Positions 9,414 through 17,388 of a DNA stretch of 64,000 bases are shown piece after piece. The stretch spans positions 1 through 64,000 of the forward strand of contig JBLIEQ010000017.1 of assembly GCA_047633175.1 (NCBI GenBank), given 5' to 3'. How positions within the stretch are numbered: position 1 is the first letter of the stretch; each line of letters starts with the position of its first letter. Both the position numbers and the translations under genes were made by a program. The notes beneath the pieces are model-generated. The model saw only the letters and a list, made by a program, of their open reading frames with translations, was not told the DNA's origin and searched no databases. This stretch comes from Motiliproteus sp047633175 (GTDB taxonomy: Bacteria > Pseudomonadota > Gammaproteobacteria > Pseudomonadales > Balneatricaceae).

Positions 9414-10526
9414 ATGTCGATTAGTCAGCTTTCGATCACCCATCTGCGCAATATTGGCTCGCTCAAACTGGAACTGTCGCCACAGATCAATCTGTTTCAC
9501 GGCGCTAATGGCAGCGGCAAGACCTCGGTTCTCGAAGCGGTTCACCTGCTGAGCCTGGGTCGCTCCTTCCGTACCAGCAAACACAAGCTCTATATCCAGC
9601 ATGAGCAGCCCGATACTCTGCTCTTCGGCCGTGTCCTGGCCGGTTACCAGGGGGAGCTGCCGATCGGCTTTCAGCGGCAGCGGGATGGGGTGCTGAAGAT
9701 CCGCATTAGCGGCGAGTCGATCGATTCGCTCGCGACCCTGGCAGAGCTGCTCCCTATACAGCTGATCAACTCCGATACTTTCCTGTTACTGGAAGGCAGT
9801 CCGTCGGTTCGCCGCCAATTTATAGACTGGGGTGGCTTCCATCTGGAACCACGGTTCCTGGCGGCCTGGAAAGCGGTCAGAAGGGCGTTGCAGCAGCGCA
9901 ATAGTCTGCTTAAACATGGTAGAATGCAGGCTTCGGTTCGAGCGACCTGGGACCACGAGTTTATCGAACGAGCGTTGGAACTTGATAGCTACCGTCAGGC
10001 CTATCTGGATCTGTTAATTCCCTGTTTTGAGCAGTTGCTGCGGCAGCTGCTGGAACTCGATGATCTGAGCCTGCATTATCAGTGCGGCTGGGATAAGAAA
10101 CGCGGCCTCGACCAGGTGCTTGAACAGGGTCTGGAGCGGGATCGCACCCTCGGGTTTACCCAGCAGGGACCGCAACGCGCAGACCTGAAGGTCAAACTGC
10201 GCGGCATGCTGGCGGCGGATATTTTATCCCGCGGCCAGCAGAAACTGGTGGTCAGTGCCCTGAAGGTAGCTCAGGGCTACCTGTTGCAGCAACTGACAGA
10301 ACGCAGCTGTATCTACCTGATTGATGATCTACCTGCCGAACTTGATCGGCAACACCGGCAGCGCTTATGCCGGCTACTCGAACAGCTCAAGAGCCAGATT
10401 CTGGTCACCAGTACCGATAAGGATGCTTTTGAGGGCTGTTGGAGTACTGATGTTGAGGTGCGTGACTTTACGCTCAGTGAAGGCGCTCTTGCGCACGAAG
10501 ATAGCATTGACCCTATAAGATTATAA
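9414..10526 (+). CDS. recF: DNA replication and repair protein RecF
   Basis: SMC-like ATPase that loads RecA at gaps in damaged DNA with RecO and RecR. The 370-residue protein has the expected N-terminus (ISQLSITHLRNIGSL), Walker A GANGSGKTS at residues 30-38, the signature-like SRGQQKLVVSALKVAQG and Walker B YLIDDLPAELD near the C-terminus. gyrB follows after 12 bp, the classical pairing. The usual upstream partners dnaA and dnaN are absent and replaced by the lap genes. Confidence 0.96.
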   Translation: MSISQLSITHLRNIGSLKLELSPQINLFHGANGSGKTSVLEAVHLLSLGRSFRTSKHKLYIQHEQPDTLLFGRVLAGYQGELPIGFQRQRDGVLKIRISGESIDSLATLAELLPIQLINSDTFLLLEGSPSVRRQFIDWGGFHLEPRFLAAWKAVRRALQQRNSLLKHGRMQASVRATWDHEFIERALELDSYRQAYLDLLIPCFEQLLRQLLELDDLSLHYQCGWDKKRGLDQVLEQGLERDRTLGFTQQGPQRADLKVKLRGMLAADILSRGQQKLVVSALKVAQGYLLQQLTERSCIYLIDDLPAELDRQHRQRLCRLLEQLKSQILVTSTDKDAFEGCWSTDVEVRDFTLSEGALAHEDSIDPIRL

Positions 10527-10538
10527 CGGGAGTTAGGC

Positions 10539-12959
10539 ATGAACGACGGGACAGCAAACGTTTACGATTCGTCCAGTATCAAGGTATTGAAGGGTCTGGA
10601 TGCAGTACGTAAGCGTCCGGGGATGTATATCGGCGATACCGACGATGGTACCGGCTTGCACCATATGGTGTTTGAGTGCGTAGACAACTCGATCGATGAG
10701 GCGCTGGCCGGCCACTGCAGCAGTATCGAGGTGGTTATCCATCCTGATGAAACCATCAGCGTGTTTGACGATGGCCGGGGTATCCCGGTCGATATGCACG
10801 AAGAGGGCGTTTCTGCTGCCGAAGTGATCATGACCGTGCTCCATGCCGGCGGTAAGTTCGACGACAATACCTATAAGGTCTCCGGGGGTCTGCACGGTGT
10901 CGGAGTGTCGGTGGTTAACGCCCTGTCGACCGAGCTTAAGCTGACGATCCGCCGCAACAACAAAGTCCACGAGCAGATCTATCATCATGGCGTCCCGGCC
11001 GGTCCCATGTCCGTGGTCGGCGATACCCAGACCACCGGCACGCGGCTGCATTTCAAGCCCTCTCCCGAGACCTTCACCAATATCGCGTTCCAGTACGATA
11101 TTCTGGCCAAGCGGCTGCGTGAGCTGTCGTTCCTGAACTCCGGGGTGCGCATCAACCTTAAAGATGAGCGCAGCGGTAAGGAAGATACCTTTATGTACGA
11201 AGGCGGCGTCAGCGCCTTTGTAACGTATCTCAATCATAACAAGGCCACCATCAACGAAGTGTTCCACTTTGTGGATACTAACGAAGAGGGGATCGTGGTC
11301 GAGGTAGCGTTGCAGTGGAACGATACCTACTCCGAAGGCGTGCACTGCTTTACCAATAACATCCCCCAGCGCGACGGTGGTACCCACCTGTCCGGTTTCC
11401 GTTCCGCGTTGACCCGCTCGCTCAATACTTATATCGATTCTGAGAGCGTGCAGAAAAAAGCCAAGGTAGCGACCTCCGGCGACGATGCCCGCGAAGGCCT
11501 GACCGCCATCATCTCGGTTAAAGTACCGGATCCCAAATTTTCATCCCAGACTAAGGACAAGCTGGTCTCCTCCGAGGTGAAGACCGCGGTCGAACAGGCG
11601 ATGTACAAGCACCTGAGTGATTTCCTGCACGAGCATCCGGGTGAGGCCAAGGCGATCGTCGGCAAGATGATCGACGCCGCCCGTGCTCGTGAAGCGGCCC
11701 GTAAGGCTAGGGACATGACCCGCCGCAAGGGCGCTCTGGATATAGCAGGCCTCCCCGGAAAGCTTGCAGATTGCCAGGAGAAGGACCCTGCGCTGTCTGA
11801 AATCTACCTGGTGGAGGGTGATTCGGCTGGTGGCTCCGCCAAACAGGGACGCAACCGTAGGACTCAGGCGATCCTGCCGCTCAAGGGTAAGATCCTTAAC
11901 GTCGAGAAGGCGCGTTTCGATAAGATGCTCTCGTCGGCGGAAGTCGGCACCCTGATTACCGCCCTGGGCTGTGGCATTGGTCGGGAGGAGTTCAATCCTG
12001 ATAAGTTGCGCTACCACAGCATTATCATTATGACCGACGCGGACGTCGACGGCTCCCACATCCGCACCTTGCTGCTGACCTTCTTCTTCCGCCAGATGAA
12101 CGTGCTGGTCGAGCGCGGCCATGTCTTTATTGCCCAGCCGCCGCTGTACAAGATCAAGAAGGGCAAGCAGGAGCAGTATCTTAAGGACGATGATGCCCTA
12201 GATAACTTTATGCTTCAGGCCGCACTCGAAGGTGCCGCCCTGCATGTGAGCCCCGAGGCGCCAGGCATCACCGGCGCGGGATTGGAGGCGCTGATCAACG
12301 AGTTCCGTCGAGTTCAAAAACTGATCTTACGGATGTCACGGCTCTACCCGGATGATGTTCTGGAGCGGATGGTTTACGCCCCGCGCTTGACCGAAGAGAT
12401 GCTGCACGATCAGGACCAGGTGGCAACCTGGACTCGAGAGCTGGTCGCCAGCATCGAGGTTAACCGTAGCAAGTCCAACACCTTCGAATCAGCCGTGGCC
12501 GAGGATAATGAACGCCATCTCTATCTGCCCGAAGTCGTGATGACCTCGCATGGCATACCGCGCAATTACCGTTTCAGCCATGATTTTTTCCAGTCTGGCG
12601 AATACCAGGCTCTGGTGAGTCTGGGTGAGACCCTGACCGGGTTGCTGGAGGAGGGGGCCTTTATCAAGCGCGGTGAGCGCACGCTGCCAATAACCACCTT
12701 CGAACAGGGGCTGGACTGGCTGATGGTTCAGGCCAAGCGCGGCTACTATATCCAGCGCTACAAGGGGCTAGGCGAGATGAATCCAGAGCAGCTGTGGGAG
12801 ACCACGATGGATCCAGAGTGCCGGCGGATGCTCAAGGTAACGATCGAGGATGCGATAGCCGCTGACCAGATGTTCACCACCCTGATGGGAGACGAGGTCG
12901 AGCCTCGCCGCAACTTCATCGAGACCAATGCTCTGAATGTCACCAATCTGGATATCTAG
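10539..12959 (+). CDS. gyrB: DNA gyrase subunit B
   Basis: ATPase subunit of type II topoisomerase, which introduces negative supercoils with GyrA. The 806-residue length is normal for gammaproteobacteria. The GHKL ATPase domain begins IKVLKGLDAVRKRPGMYIGD and contains GRGIPVD and GGLHGVGVSVVNAL. The TOPRIM domain has YLVEGDSAGGSAKQGR and DADVDGSHIRTLLL. The C-terminal tail has QRYKGLGEMNPEQLWETT. A GGGAG ribosome-binding site precedes ATG, and a strong terminator lies ~70 bp downstream. Confidence 0.98.
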   Translation: MNDGTANVYDSSSIKVLKGLDAVRKRPGMYIGDTDDGTGLHHMVFECVDNSIDEALAGHCSSIEVVIHPDETISVFDDGRGIPVDMHEEGVSAAEVIMTVLHAGGKFDDNTYKVSGGLHGVGVSVVNALSTELKLTIRRNNKVHEQIYHHGVPAGPMSVVGDTQTTGTRLHFKPSPETFTNIAFQYDILAKRLRELSFLNSGVRINLKDERSGKEDTFMYEGGVSAFVTYLNHNKATINEVFHFVDTNEEGIVVEVALQWNDTYSEGVHCFTNNIPQRDGGTHLSGFRSALTRSLNTYIDSESVQKKAKVATSGDDAREGLTAIISVKVPDPKFSSQTKDKLVSSEVKTAVEQAMYKHLSDFLHEHPGEAKAIVGKMIDAARAREAARKARDMTRRKGALDIAGLPGKLADCQEKDPALSEIYLVEGDSAGGSAKQGRNRRTQAILPLKGKILNVEKARFDKMLSSAEVGTLITALGCGIGREEFNPDKLRYHSIIIMTDADVDGSHIRTLLLTFFFRQMNVLVERGHVFIAQPPLYKIKKGKQEQYLKDDDALDNFMLQAALEGAALHVSPEAPGITGAGLEALINEFRRVQKLILRMSRLYPDDVLERMVYAPRLTEEMLHDQDQVATWTRELVASIEVNRSKSNTFESAVAEDNERHLYLPEVVMTSHGIPRNYRFSHDFFQSGEYQALVSLGETLTGLLEEGAFIKRGERTLPITTFEQGLDWLMVQAKRGYYIQRYKGLGEMNPEQLWETTMDPECRRMLKVTIEDAIAADQMFTTLMGDEVEPRRNFIETNALNVTNLDI

Positions 12960-13025
12960 ATCCTGTAGGGTCTCGCCCGCTGACGTCGATGTAGTGAGCG
13001 GCTGAGCATTCTGAGCACTTCCTCT

Positions 13026-13058
13026 AAAAAGGCCCTGACGCAAGTCCGGGCCTTTTTT
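13026..13058 (+). terminator. Rho-independent terminator after gyrB
   Basis: Stem AAAAAGGCCC/GGGCCTTTTTT with an inner GAC-GCAA-GTC hairpin closed by a GCAA tetraloop, followed by six T. It lies 67 bp after the gyrB stop codon. Confidence 0.9.
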
Positions 13059-13090
13059 GTTGGCTGGCGCTTGAACTACAAAAATGATCC

Positions 13091-13313
13091 TCTGTGGGAG
13101 TCTGCCTGCAGGCGATCTCTTGTAGGTCGGACTTTAGTCCGACAAATCTAGCATGGAGTGCCCATCGTCGGACTAAAGTCCGACCTACGAATCCGATCTG
13201 CGAATCCGACCTACGAGTCCGACCTACGAATCCGACCTACGAATCCGACCTACGAATCCGACCTACGAGTCCGACCTACGAATCCGACTTACGAGTCCGA
13301 CCTACGAGTCTGA
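13091..13313. repeat. Intergenic palindromic repeats passing into a 12-bp minisatellite
   Basis: First comes a copy of repeat family B (TGTGGGAGTCTGCCTGCAGG, 13093-13116). A head-to-head pair of family A palindromes (core GTCGGACTTTAGTCCGAC, at 13121-13143 and 13167-13190) follows. The right arm then continues as about eleven 12-bp units of the type CCGACCTACGAA/G-T up to ~13312. The tandem units copy the arm of the palindrome, so the minisatellite probably arose from it. The open frames through this stretch are products of the repeat. Confidence 0.85.
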
Positions 13314-13547
13314 CAAATATAGCTTCATAGTTGTTTCGGCTCTGTTTTTGCGCAGCCACCGCCTTGTCCGCACCAGCAGCAGGCATCACCAGACCCTTCG
13401 TCCGGCGCTGCTTGTCTCAAGTTACTGTTTTAGAGTGTCTTAGGTTGTTTATCTATTATTGGCATGCCTATTGCTTTCTTAATGTTAGCGCCGGCCAAAC
13501 TGCCTGCATCCTAGCTAAGTGTTAATTATCTCTATAAGGAAATCGCT

Positions 13548-13772
13548 ATGATCAACAATCGTGACCAGCTAACGGAACAACTGTTGTCCGCTAAAGTTTC
13601 CAAAGGGATCAGATGGAGCCAAGTCGCGACCGCCCTGGGCGTCTCAAAGGAGTGGACCACTGCCGCCTGCAACGGACAGATGAGACTGAATACCCAGCAG
13701 GCCAACATCGTAGGTAAACTCTTCGGGCTCTCTGATGACGCCGTCGCCGGGTTACAGGTCGCCCCCTACTAA
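13548..13772 (+). CDS. Stand-alone cyanase N-terminal (helical) domain, catalytic domain absent
   Basis: A 74-residue protein resembling the N-terminal domain of cyanase CynS (pattern LLSAKVSKGIRWSQVATALG, then TAACNGQMRLNTQQANIVG and LFGLSDDAVAGLQVAPY). It stops exactly where full-length cyanases enter the linker to the catalytic domain. That domain carries the Arg, Glu and Ser of the active site, and I see no trace of it downstream. A good ribosome-binding site (ATAAGGAAATCGCT before ATG) and a terminator-like hairpin ~70 bp downstream suggest an expressed small gene rather than random decay. It should have no cyanase activity. It could be a regulator-like helical protein or a pseudogene. 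Confidence 0.7.
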   Translation: MINNRDQLTEQLLSAKVSKGIRWSQVATALGVSKEWTTAACNGQMRLNTQQANIVGKLFGLSDDAVAGLQVAPY

Positions 13773-13840
13773 GAGTCTCCCCGCACTTATCTCCACCTTC
13801 TCCACCCTCTACACGCCATACCGCTGTTTTCTCAGCCAGG

Positions 13841-13870
13841 GGCCTCACTATGGTAAAGTGAGGCCTCTTT
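13841..13870 (+). terminator. Probable terminator after the cyanase-domain gene
   Basis: Perfect inverted repeat GGCCTCACT/AGTGAGGCC with a 7-nt loop, followed by a short TCTTT tract. It separates the small cyanase-like gene from the flavoprotein gene. The weak T-tract lowers certainty. Confidence 0.6.
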
Positions 13871-13889
13871 GAACTCTTGAGTATTTTCC

Positions 13890-15137
13890 ATGGTTGTCTC
13901 CTCGACACTGCCTGTTGCAGTGATAGGTGCAGGACCCGCCGGGCTTATGGCGGCAGAGATAATCAGTGCCGCCGGTCATCGGGTCCAGTTGTTCGATGCG
14001 ATGGGCACTATAGGGCGCAAGTTCCTGTTAGCGGGTCGAAGCGGTCTTAATATTACCCACCAGGAACCACTGTCGGCTCTGCTGCAACGCTATGCCGAAG
14101 CGGCCGACCGTCTGGCACCGGCTGTCACCGATTTTGATCCCGAGGCGATCAGGGACTGGGTAAAGGGGCTGGGTTTCGATACCTTTGTCGGTGTGGCGGG
14201 GCGGGTCTTTCCCGAAGATCGCAAGGCGGCGCCCCTGCTCAGGGCCTGGCGTAAGCGTCTCGAACTCCAGGGTGTCAGTATCCACACCCGGCATCGCTGG
14301 CAAGGCTGGAATGCTGCCGGCCTGCTGAGTTTCAGTACCGAACAGGGAGAGCTGCAGCTGGCAGCCTCGGGTGTCGTTTTGGCACTAGGCGGTGGCAGTT
14401 GGCCGCGCATGGGTTCGGATGGCCATTGGGTCGAGTTGTTGCGACAACGAGGCATCGAGGTCGCAGATCTAGAGTCCTCCAATTGCGGTTTCGATTGCAA
14501 CTGGAGCAACCATTTCTCCAGCCGCTTCGCCTGGCAACCCTTAAAGTCGGTCGCCGTCTGTTATCCCGAGAGTGGCAGGCCGCCCCAGAGAGCCGATCTG
14601 ATGATCACTGCTGGCGGCATCGAAGGCGGTGCCGTCTATGCCTTATCTGCGGCTCTGCGTAGAGGGCTCGACACTCAGGAGTACGTTAACCTGCATCTGG
14701 ATCTGACCCCGGATCGCGATCAGCAGCAGCTCTTTCAGGCCCTATCTAAGCCGCGGGGAAAAGCGACCCTGTCCAGCCATCTGAGAAAATGCACGGGGCT
14801 CCAAGGCCTCAAAGTCGGGTTGCTCCATGAGCTGCTGAGCAAAGAACAGCTTGCCGACCCGCGACTGTTAGCCGCCGCCATTAAGAACCTACCCCTGCCT
14901 CTGCTGCGTCCCAGGCCCATCAAGGAGGCGATAAGCAGTGCTGGCGGGGTACGCTTTTCGGACCTCGATGAGGCCCTGATGGTTCAGAACAGTCCCGGAC
15001 TGTTTATAGCCGGTGAGATGCTCGACTGGGAAGCCCCGACCGGCGGTTATCTGATCACCGGCTGCCTGGCTACCGGACGCGCCTCAGGCCTCGGCCTCGT
15101 CCGTTGGCTGAGCAATAACTATCCTTGTTCCACGTGA
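13890..15137 (+). CDS. FAD-dependent flavoprotein of the HI0933/YhiN-like family (TIGR03862 type)
   Basis: The 415-residue predicted oxidoreductase has the N-terminal dinucleotide-binding motif GAGPAG at residues 13-18. Further motifs are GRKFLLAGRSGLNITH (~45-60) and the C-terminal FAD-contact stretch GLFIAGEMLDWEAPTGGYLI, typical of HI0933-like flavoproteins. Substrate and physiological role are unknown for the family. The last three residues (Cys-Ser-Thr) and the TGA stop are supplied by a parS site. Confidence 0.85.
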   Translation: MVVSSTLPVAVIGAGPAGLMAAEIISAAGHRVQLFDAMGTIGRKFLLAGRSGLNITHQEPLSALLQRYAEAADRLAPAVTDFDPEAIRDWVKGLGFDTFVGVAGRVFPEDRKAAPLLRAWRKRLELQGVSIHTRHRWQGWNAAGLLSFSTEQGELQLAASGVVLALGGGSWPRMGSDGHWVELLRQRGIEVADLESSNCGFDCNWSNHFSSRFAWQPLKSVAVCYPESGRPPQRADLMITAGGIEGGAVYALSAALRRGLDTQEYVNLHLDLTPDRDQQQLFQALSKPRGKATLSSHLRKCTGLQGLKVGLLHELLSKEQLADPRLLAAAIKNLPLPLLRPRPIKEAISSAGGVRFSDLDEALMVQNSPGLFIAGEMLDWEAPTGGYLITGCLATGRASGLGLVRWLSNNYPCST

Positions 15138-15141
15138 AACA
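15126..15141 (+). promoter_or_regulatory. parS centromere site 1 (ParB binding)
   Basis: TGTTCCACGTGAAACA is a full match to the 16-bp bacterial chromosomal parS consensus. It includes the last two sense codons and the TGA stop (15135-15137) of the flavoprotein gene. ParB spreading from such sites organises the origin region for segregation. The site lies ~2 kb from the gyrB end, consistent with an origin-proximal location. Confidence 0.93.
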
Positions 15142-15149
15142 TTGGTGGG

Positions 15150-15345
15150 TGACCCTGTGGGAGTCTGCCTGCAGGCGATCATTTCAAGGCTAGTAAGGAG
15201 CTGTCAGCGTCGGACTAAAGTCCGACCTACAGGCGACCTACACACATGAAGGGTTCACACATGAAGGGGTCACACACACACACATGAAGGGGTCAGGCCT
15301 TACATTTCACACACATGAAGGGGTCAGGCCTTACATTTCACACTA
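15150..15345. repeat. Mixed intergenic repeats (families B, A, C and CA-rich microsatellite)
   Basis: In order: a family B element (TGTGGGAGTCTGCCTGCAGG), one family A palindrome half (GTCGGACTAAAGTCCGAC) and tandem copies of CACACATGAAGGGGTCA. Two copies of family C (GGGGTCAGGCCTTACATTT) follow. No gene is visible between the flavoprotein gene and the convergent HDAC-like gene. Confidence 0.8.
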
Positions 15346-15367
15346 TTGCAGCTCTTAGACTTTGTAA

Positions 15368-16315
15368 TCAATATGCCGCAGGCCGATAACACCTATCCGC
15401 CGTTTCTATCAGCAGACTATGCCTGCGCGCCAGACGAGGATGATCATGATCGTAACCGCCACCGATAAGGCAGGCCGTCGGCAGTTGCCGCTGCTGCGCC
15501 CAGTCGATAACGCGCTGGTCGCGATTACGGATCCCCGCATCACTCAGGTTCATCTGACCCAGCCGATCGTCACGATGTACATCCGAGCCGCCATCGTAGA
15601 TCAGCAGATCGAAGGCAGGTAGCAGCGCTAGTTGAGCCAGGGTCTTGTCGAGTGCCAGCAGGTACTCGGCATCCTCGGTACCTCGGGGTAGAGCGACATC
15701 CAGATCGCTGCGTTGTTTGATCTGCGGATAGTTATGCTCACCATGAATCGAACAGGTAAAGCATCGGGGTTCATTCTCAAGCATCAGCGCGGTGCCATCG
15801 CCCTGATGGACATCGCAATCCAAAACCAGGATTCGACTGGCCCGCTGTTCGTGGAGCAGCGTCTTGACCGCCACGGCGATATCATTAAACACGCAGAACC
15901 CCTGTCCCTTAGCCGCAAAGGCATGGTGTGTGCCTCCAGCCAGGTGGCATGCCAGACCGTAGGAAAGTGCCAGCCGGCAACTGAGAAGGGTTCCGCCGAC
16001 GGCTGTCAGGGTGCGGGTGACCAGCTTCTCGTTCCAGCTTAAGCCGATATCTTTAAGTTGCTGCGCACTCAATGAGCCCTCGATAAAAGCGTCTATGTAG
16101 GCATCAGTATGCGCCAGCGAAAGGGAGGGGCGGGTGCAGGGGGAGGAGATATAGGTGTTCTTGCGAGTGGCTATTCCCAGGTCGAAAAGACGTTCGTACA
16201 GCAGCCGATATTTAACCATCGGGAACCGATGTTTAGCATCCCAGGGGATGCTGTAGTTGGGGCTATAGACCAGCGGAACGGCTGCGGGTGCCGAGGGATG
16301 TTTCACGTGGAACAT
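15368..16315 (-). CDS. Histone deacetylase superfamily protein (class II-like amidohydrolase)
   Basis: Zinc-dependent deacetylase fold of 315 residues. It has HHA within GGTHHAFAAKGQGFCVFND, the metal ligands in DCDVHQGDGT, and a DGGSDVHRDDRLG region where the third metal ligand usually lies. Bacterial members act on acetylated amines or acetyl-lysine; the substrate here is unknown. The start codon ATG and first six codons (MFHVKH) are encoded by parS site 2. This start is needed because the conserved strand LVYSPNYSIPWDAKHRFP begins only ~15 residues in. It overlaps the gmhB stop by 13 bp. Confidence 0.88.
   Translation of the reverse strand: MFHVKHPSAPAAVPLVYSPNYSIPWDAKHRFPMVKYRLLYERLFDLGIATRKNTYISSPCTRPSLSLAHTDAYIDAFIEGSLSAQQLKDIGLSWNEKLVTRTLTAVGGTLLSCRLALSYGLACHLAGGTHHAFAAKGQGFCVFNDIAVAVKTLLHEQRASRILVLDCDVHQGDGTALMLENEPRCFTCSIHGEHNYPQIKQRSDLDVALPRGTEDAEYLLALDKTLAQLALLPAFDLLIYDGGSDVHRDDRLGQMNLSDAGIRNRDQRVIDWAQQRQLPTACLIGGGYDHDHPRLARRHSLLIETADRCYRPAAY
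16299..16314 (-). promoter_or_regulatory. parS centromere site 2 (ParB binding)
   Basis: Reads TGTTCCACGTGAAACA on the minus strand, identical to site 1 and in opposite orientation, 1.17 kb away. It encodes the Cys-Ser-Thr-stop end of gmhB in one frame. In another frame it encodes the first residues of the HDAC-like protein, whose ATG begins one base before it (16315). Confidence 0.93.
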
Positions 16316-16866
16316 CCCGGACTCAGGTCAGCGTTGAGTAGGTGCTCAGCAACAGCCGTCAGGTCCGTAAACACGGCGACGCCCTCAAGCCCATCGCCCT
16401 TGTTGAGGGTCTTAGCACCCTTGCCTGTCCGGACCAGAAACGGCACACATCCGGCGACCTGGCCCGCCTGGATATCTCTAAGGCTGTCGCCGACCAGGAT
16501 TGCGCCCTGGGCGCTGATGCCTAGAGCCTGCTCGGCCTGATAGATCAATCCAGGCAGCGGTTTACGGCAACTGCACTGCTGCTCTGGCGTGTGTGGGCAG
16601 AAGAAAATGCCATCGAGTGTTCCGCCCGCAGCTTCTATAAGGGCCCGCATCTTGGCGTGCATAGCGTCGAGATCGACGCTCGAGAAATAGCCGCGACCCA
16701 GTCCTGACTGATTCGTCGCCACCACAACCCGGTAACCCGCCTTGCAAAGCCGAGCGATCGCCTCGGCGCTTCCAGGGATCGGGATCCACTCGGCGGCGCT
16801 CTTGATATAGGCATCGGAATCGAGGTTGATGACCCCGTCGCGGTCGAGGATGATAAGTTGGTTCAT
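16303..16866 (-). CDS. gmhB: D-glycero-beta-D-manno-heptose 1,7-bisphosphate 7-phosphatase
   Basis: HAD-superfamily phosphatase of 187 residues in the ADP-heptose pathway for lipopolysaccharide inner core. The nucleophile motif is LDRDGVIN (Asp8, Asp10). Next come TNQSGLGRGYF, the zinc-loop cysteines and histidine in CPHTPEQQCSCRKP, and the acidic motif VGDSLRDIQAG. In Pseudomonas-type genomes gmhB follows glyS, as here, but a terminator and a repeat block now separate them. The C-terminal Cys-Ser-Thr-stop comes from parS site 2. Confidence 0.93.
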   Translation of the reverse strand: MNQLIILDRDGVINLDSDAYIKSAAEWIPIPGSAEAIARLCKAGYRVVVATNQSGLGRGYFSSVDLDAMHAKMRALIEAAGGTLDGIFFCPHTPEQQCSCRKPLPGLIYQAEQALGISAQGAILVGDSLRDIQAGQVAGCVPFLVRTGKGAKTLNKGDGLEGVAVFTDLTAVAEHLLNADLSPGCST

Positions 16867-17377
16867 GGCATTGATACCGAAAAATACTGTGTTTCAGGGA
16901 TAATAAAGGTTCTGTACCCACTATGTTCAGAAGCCAAAGAACGCACAGCGGGCCCCTTCAGCGGTGTGTCAAATGTAAGGTCTGACCCTCTTTATGCTCC
17001 AGCCTGAAAAAGGCCCGCAGGGTCGAGCCAGGGATGGCGAGACAGGCAGCTGAGGCAGGATGCCGAATCTGTCTGCCTCAGGCTGGATTTCATAGCGCCG
17101 TAGGCGCGTACCCGCAGGGGGTTAGCAGGGGCACGCTTTCTTTGCTTCGGTTTCTTTGTCGTGTACAAAGAAATGAAGCCGCCGAGAGGCGGAACCTCGC
17201 TTGACTGCAAGCACAGTAATACAGCTTTAACCGCTTTCAACAACAGACTTATACCCAGACATAAAAAAACCGCTGTCAGAGTATAACACCGGTCTTTTAC
17301 AGCGCACTAAAGGGCGGGCTGGTTGCTATCGAAACGCCTACAGGCGCCTCTACAGTAGGGCCTCTACAGTAGGGCCT
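16867..17377. repeat. Repeat block between glyS and gmhB
   Basis: No gene is supported in these 511 bp. It contains a family C element (GTCAAATGTAAGGTCTGACCC, 16968-16988). A ~250-bp element at about 16992-17243 follows, whose minus-strand reading gives TTKKPKQRKRAPANPLRV. This resembles the dispersed non-coding element often mis-called as small proteins in gammaproteobacteria. Toward glyS there is a terminator and a 14-bp tandem repeat. Confidence 0.65.
17263..17297 (-). terminator. Rho-independent terminator after glyS
   Basis: Read on the minus strand, the stem ACCGGTGT/ACAGCGGT has one mismatch and is followed by seven T. It lies ~80 bp after the glyS stop and uncouples glyQS from gmhB. 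Confidence 0.75.
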
Positions 17378-17388
17378 CTACAGTAGGG
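17347..17388. repeat. Three 14-bp tandem repeats across the glyS stop codon
   Basis: Unit CCTCTACAGTAGGG repeated three times without gaps. The unit contains the glyS stop TAG (minus strand, 17380-17378), so the 3' end of the gene has been copied twice downstream. Confidence 0.85.

Noticed and set aside
9212..9424. 70-codon plus-strand frame upstream of recF
   Set aside because: No ribosome-binding site and no recognisable similarity; it overlaps the recF start and intergenic palindromes.
13181..13313. CRISPR array
   Set aside because: The 12-bp units are contiguous without unique spacers and there are no cas genes; it is a minisatellite. The same holds for the arrays at 41159, 55377 and 62030.
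16992..17243. Possible 83-residue protein between glyS and gmhB
   Set aside because: Resembles a dispersed element often mis-annotated as a small protein; no start signals, and it lies just beyond the glyS terminator.
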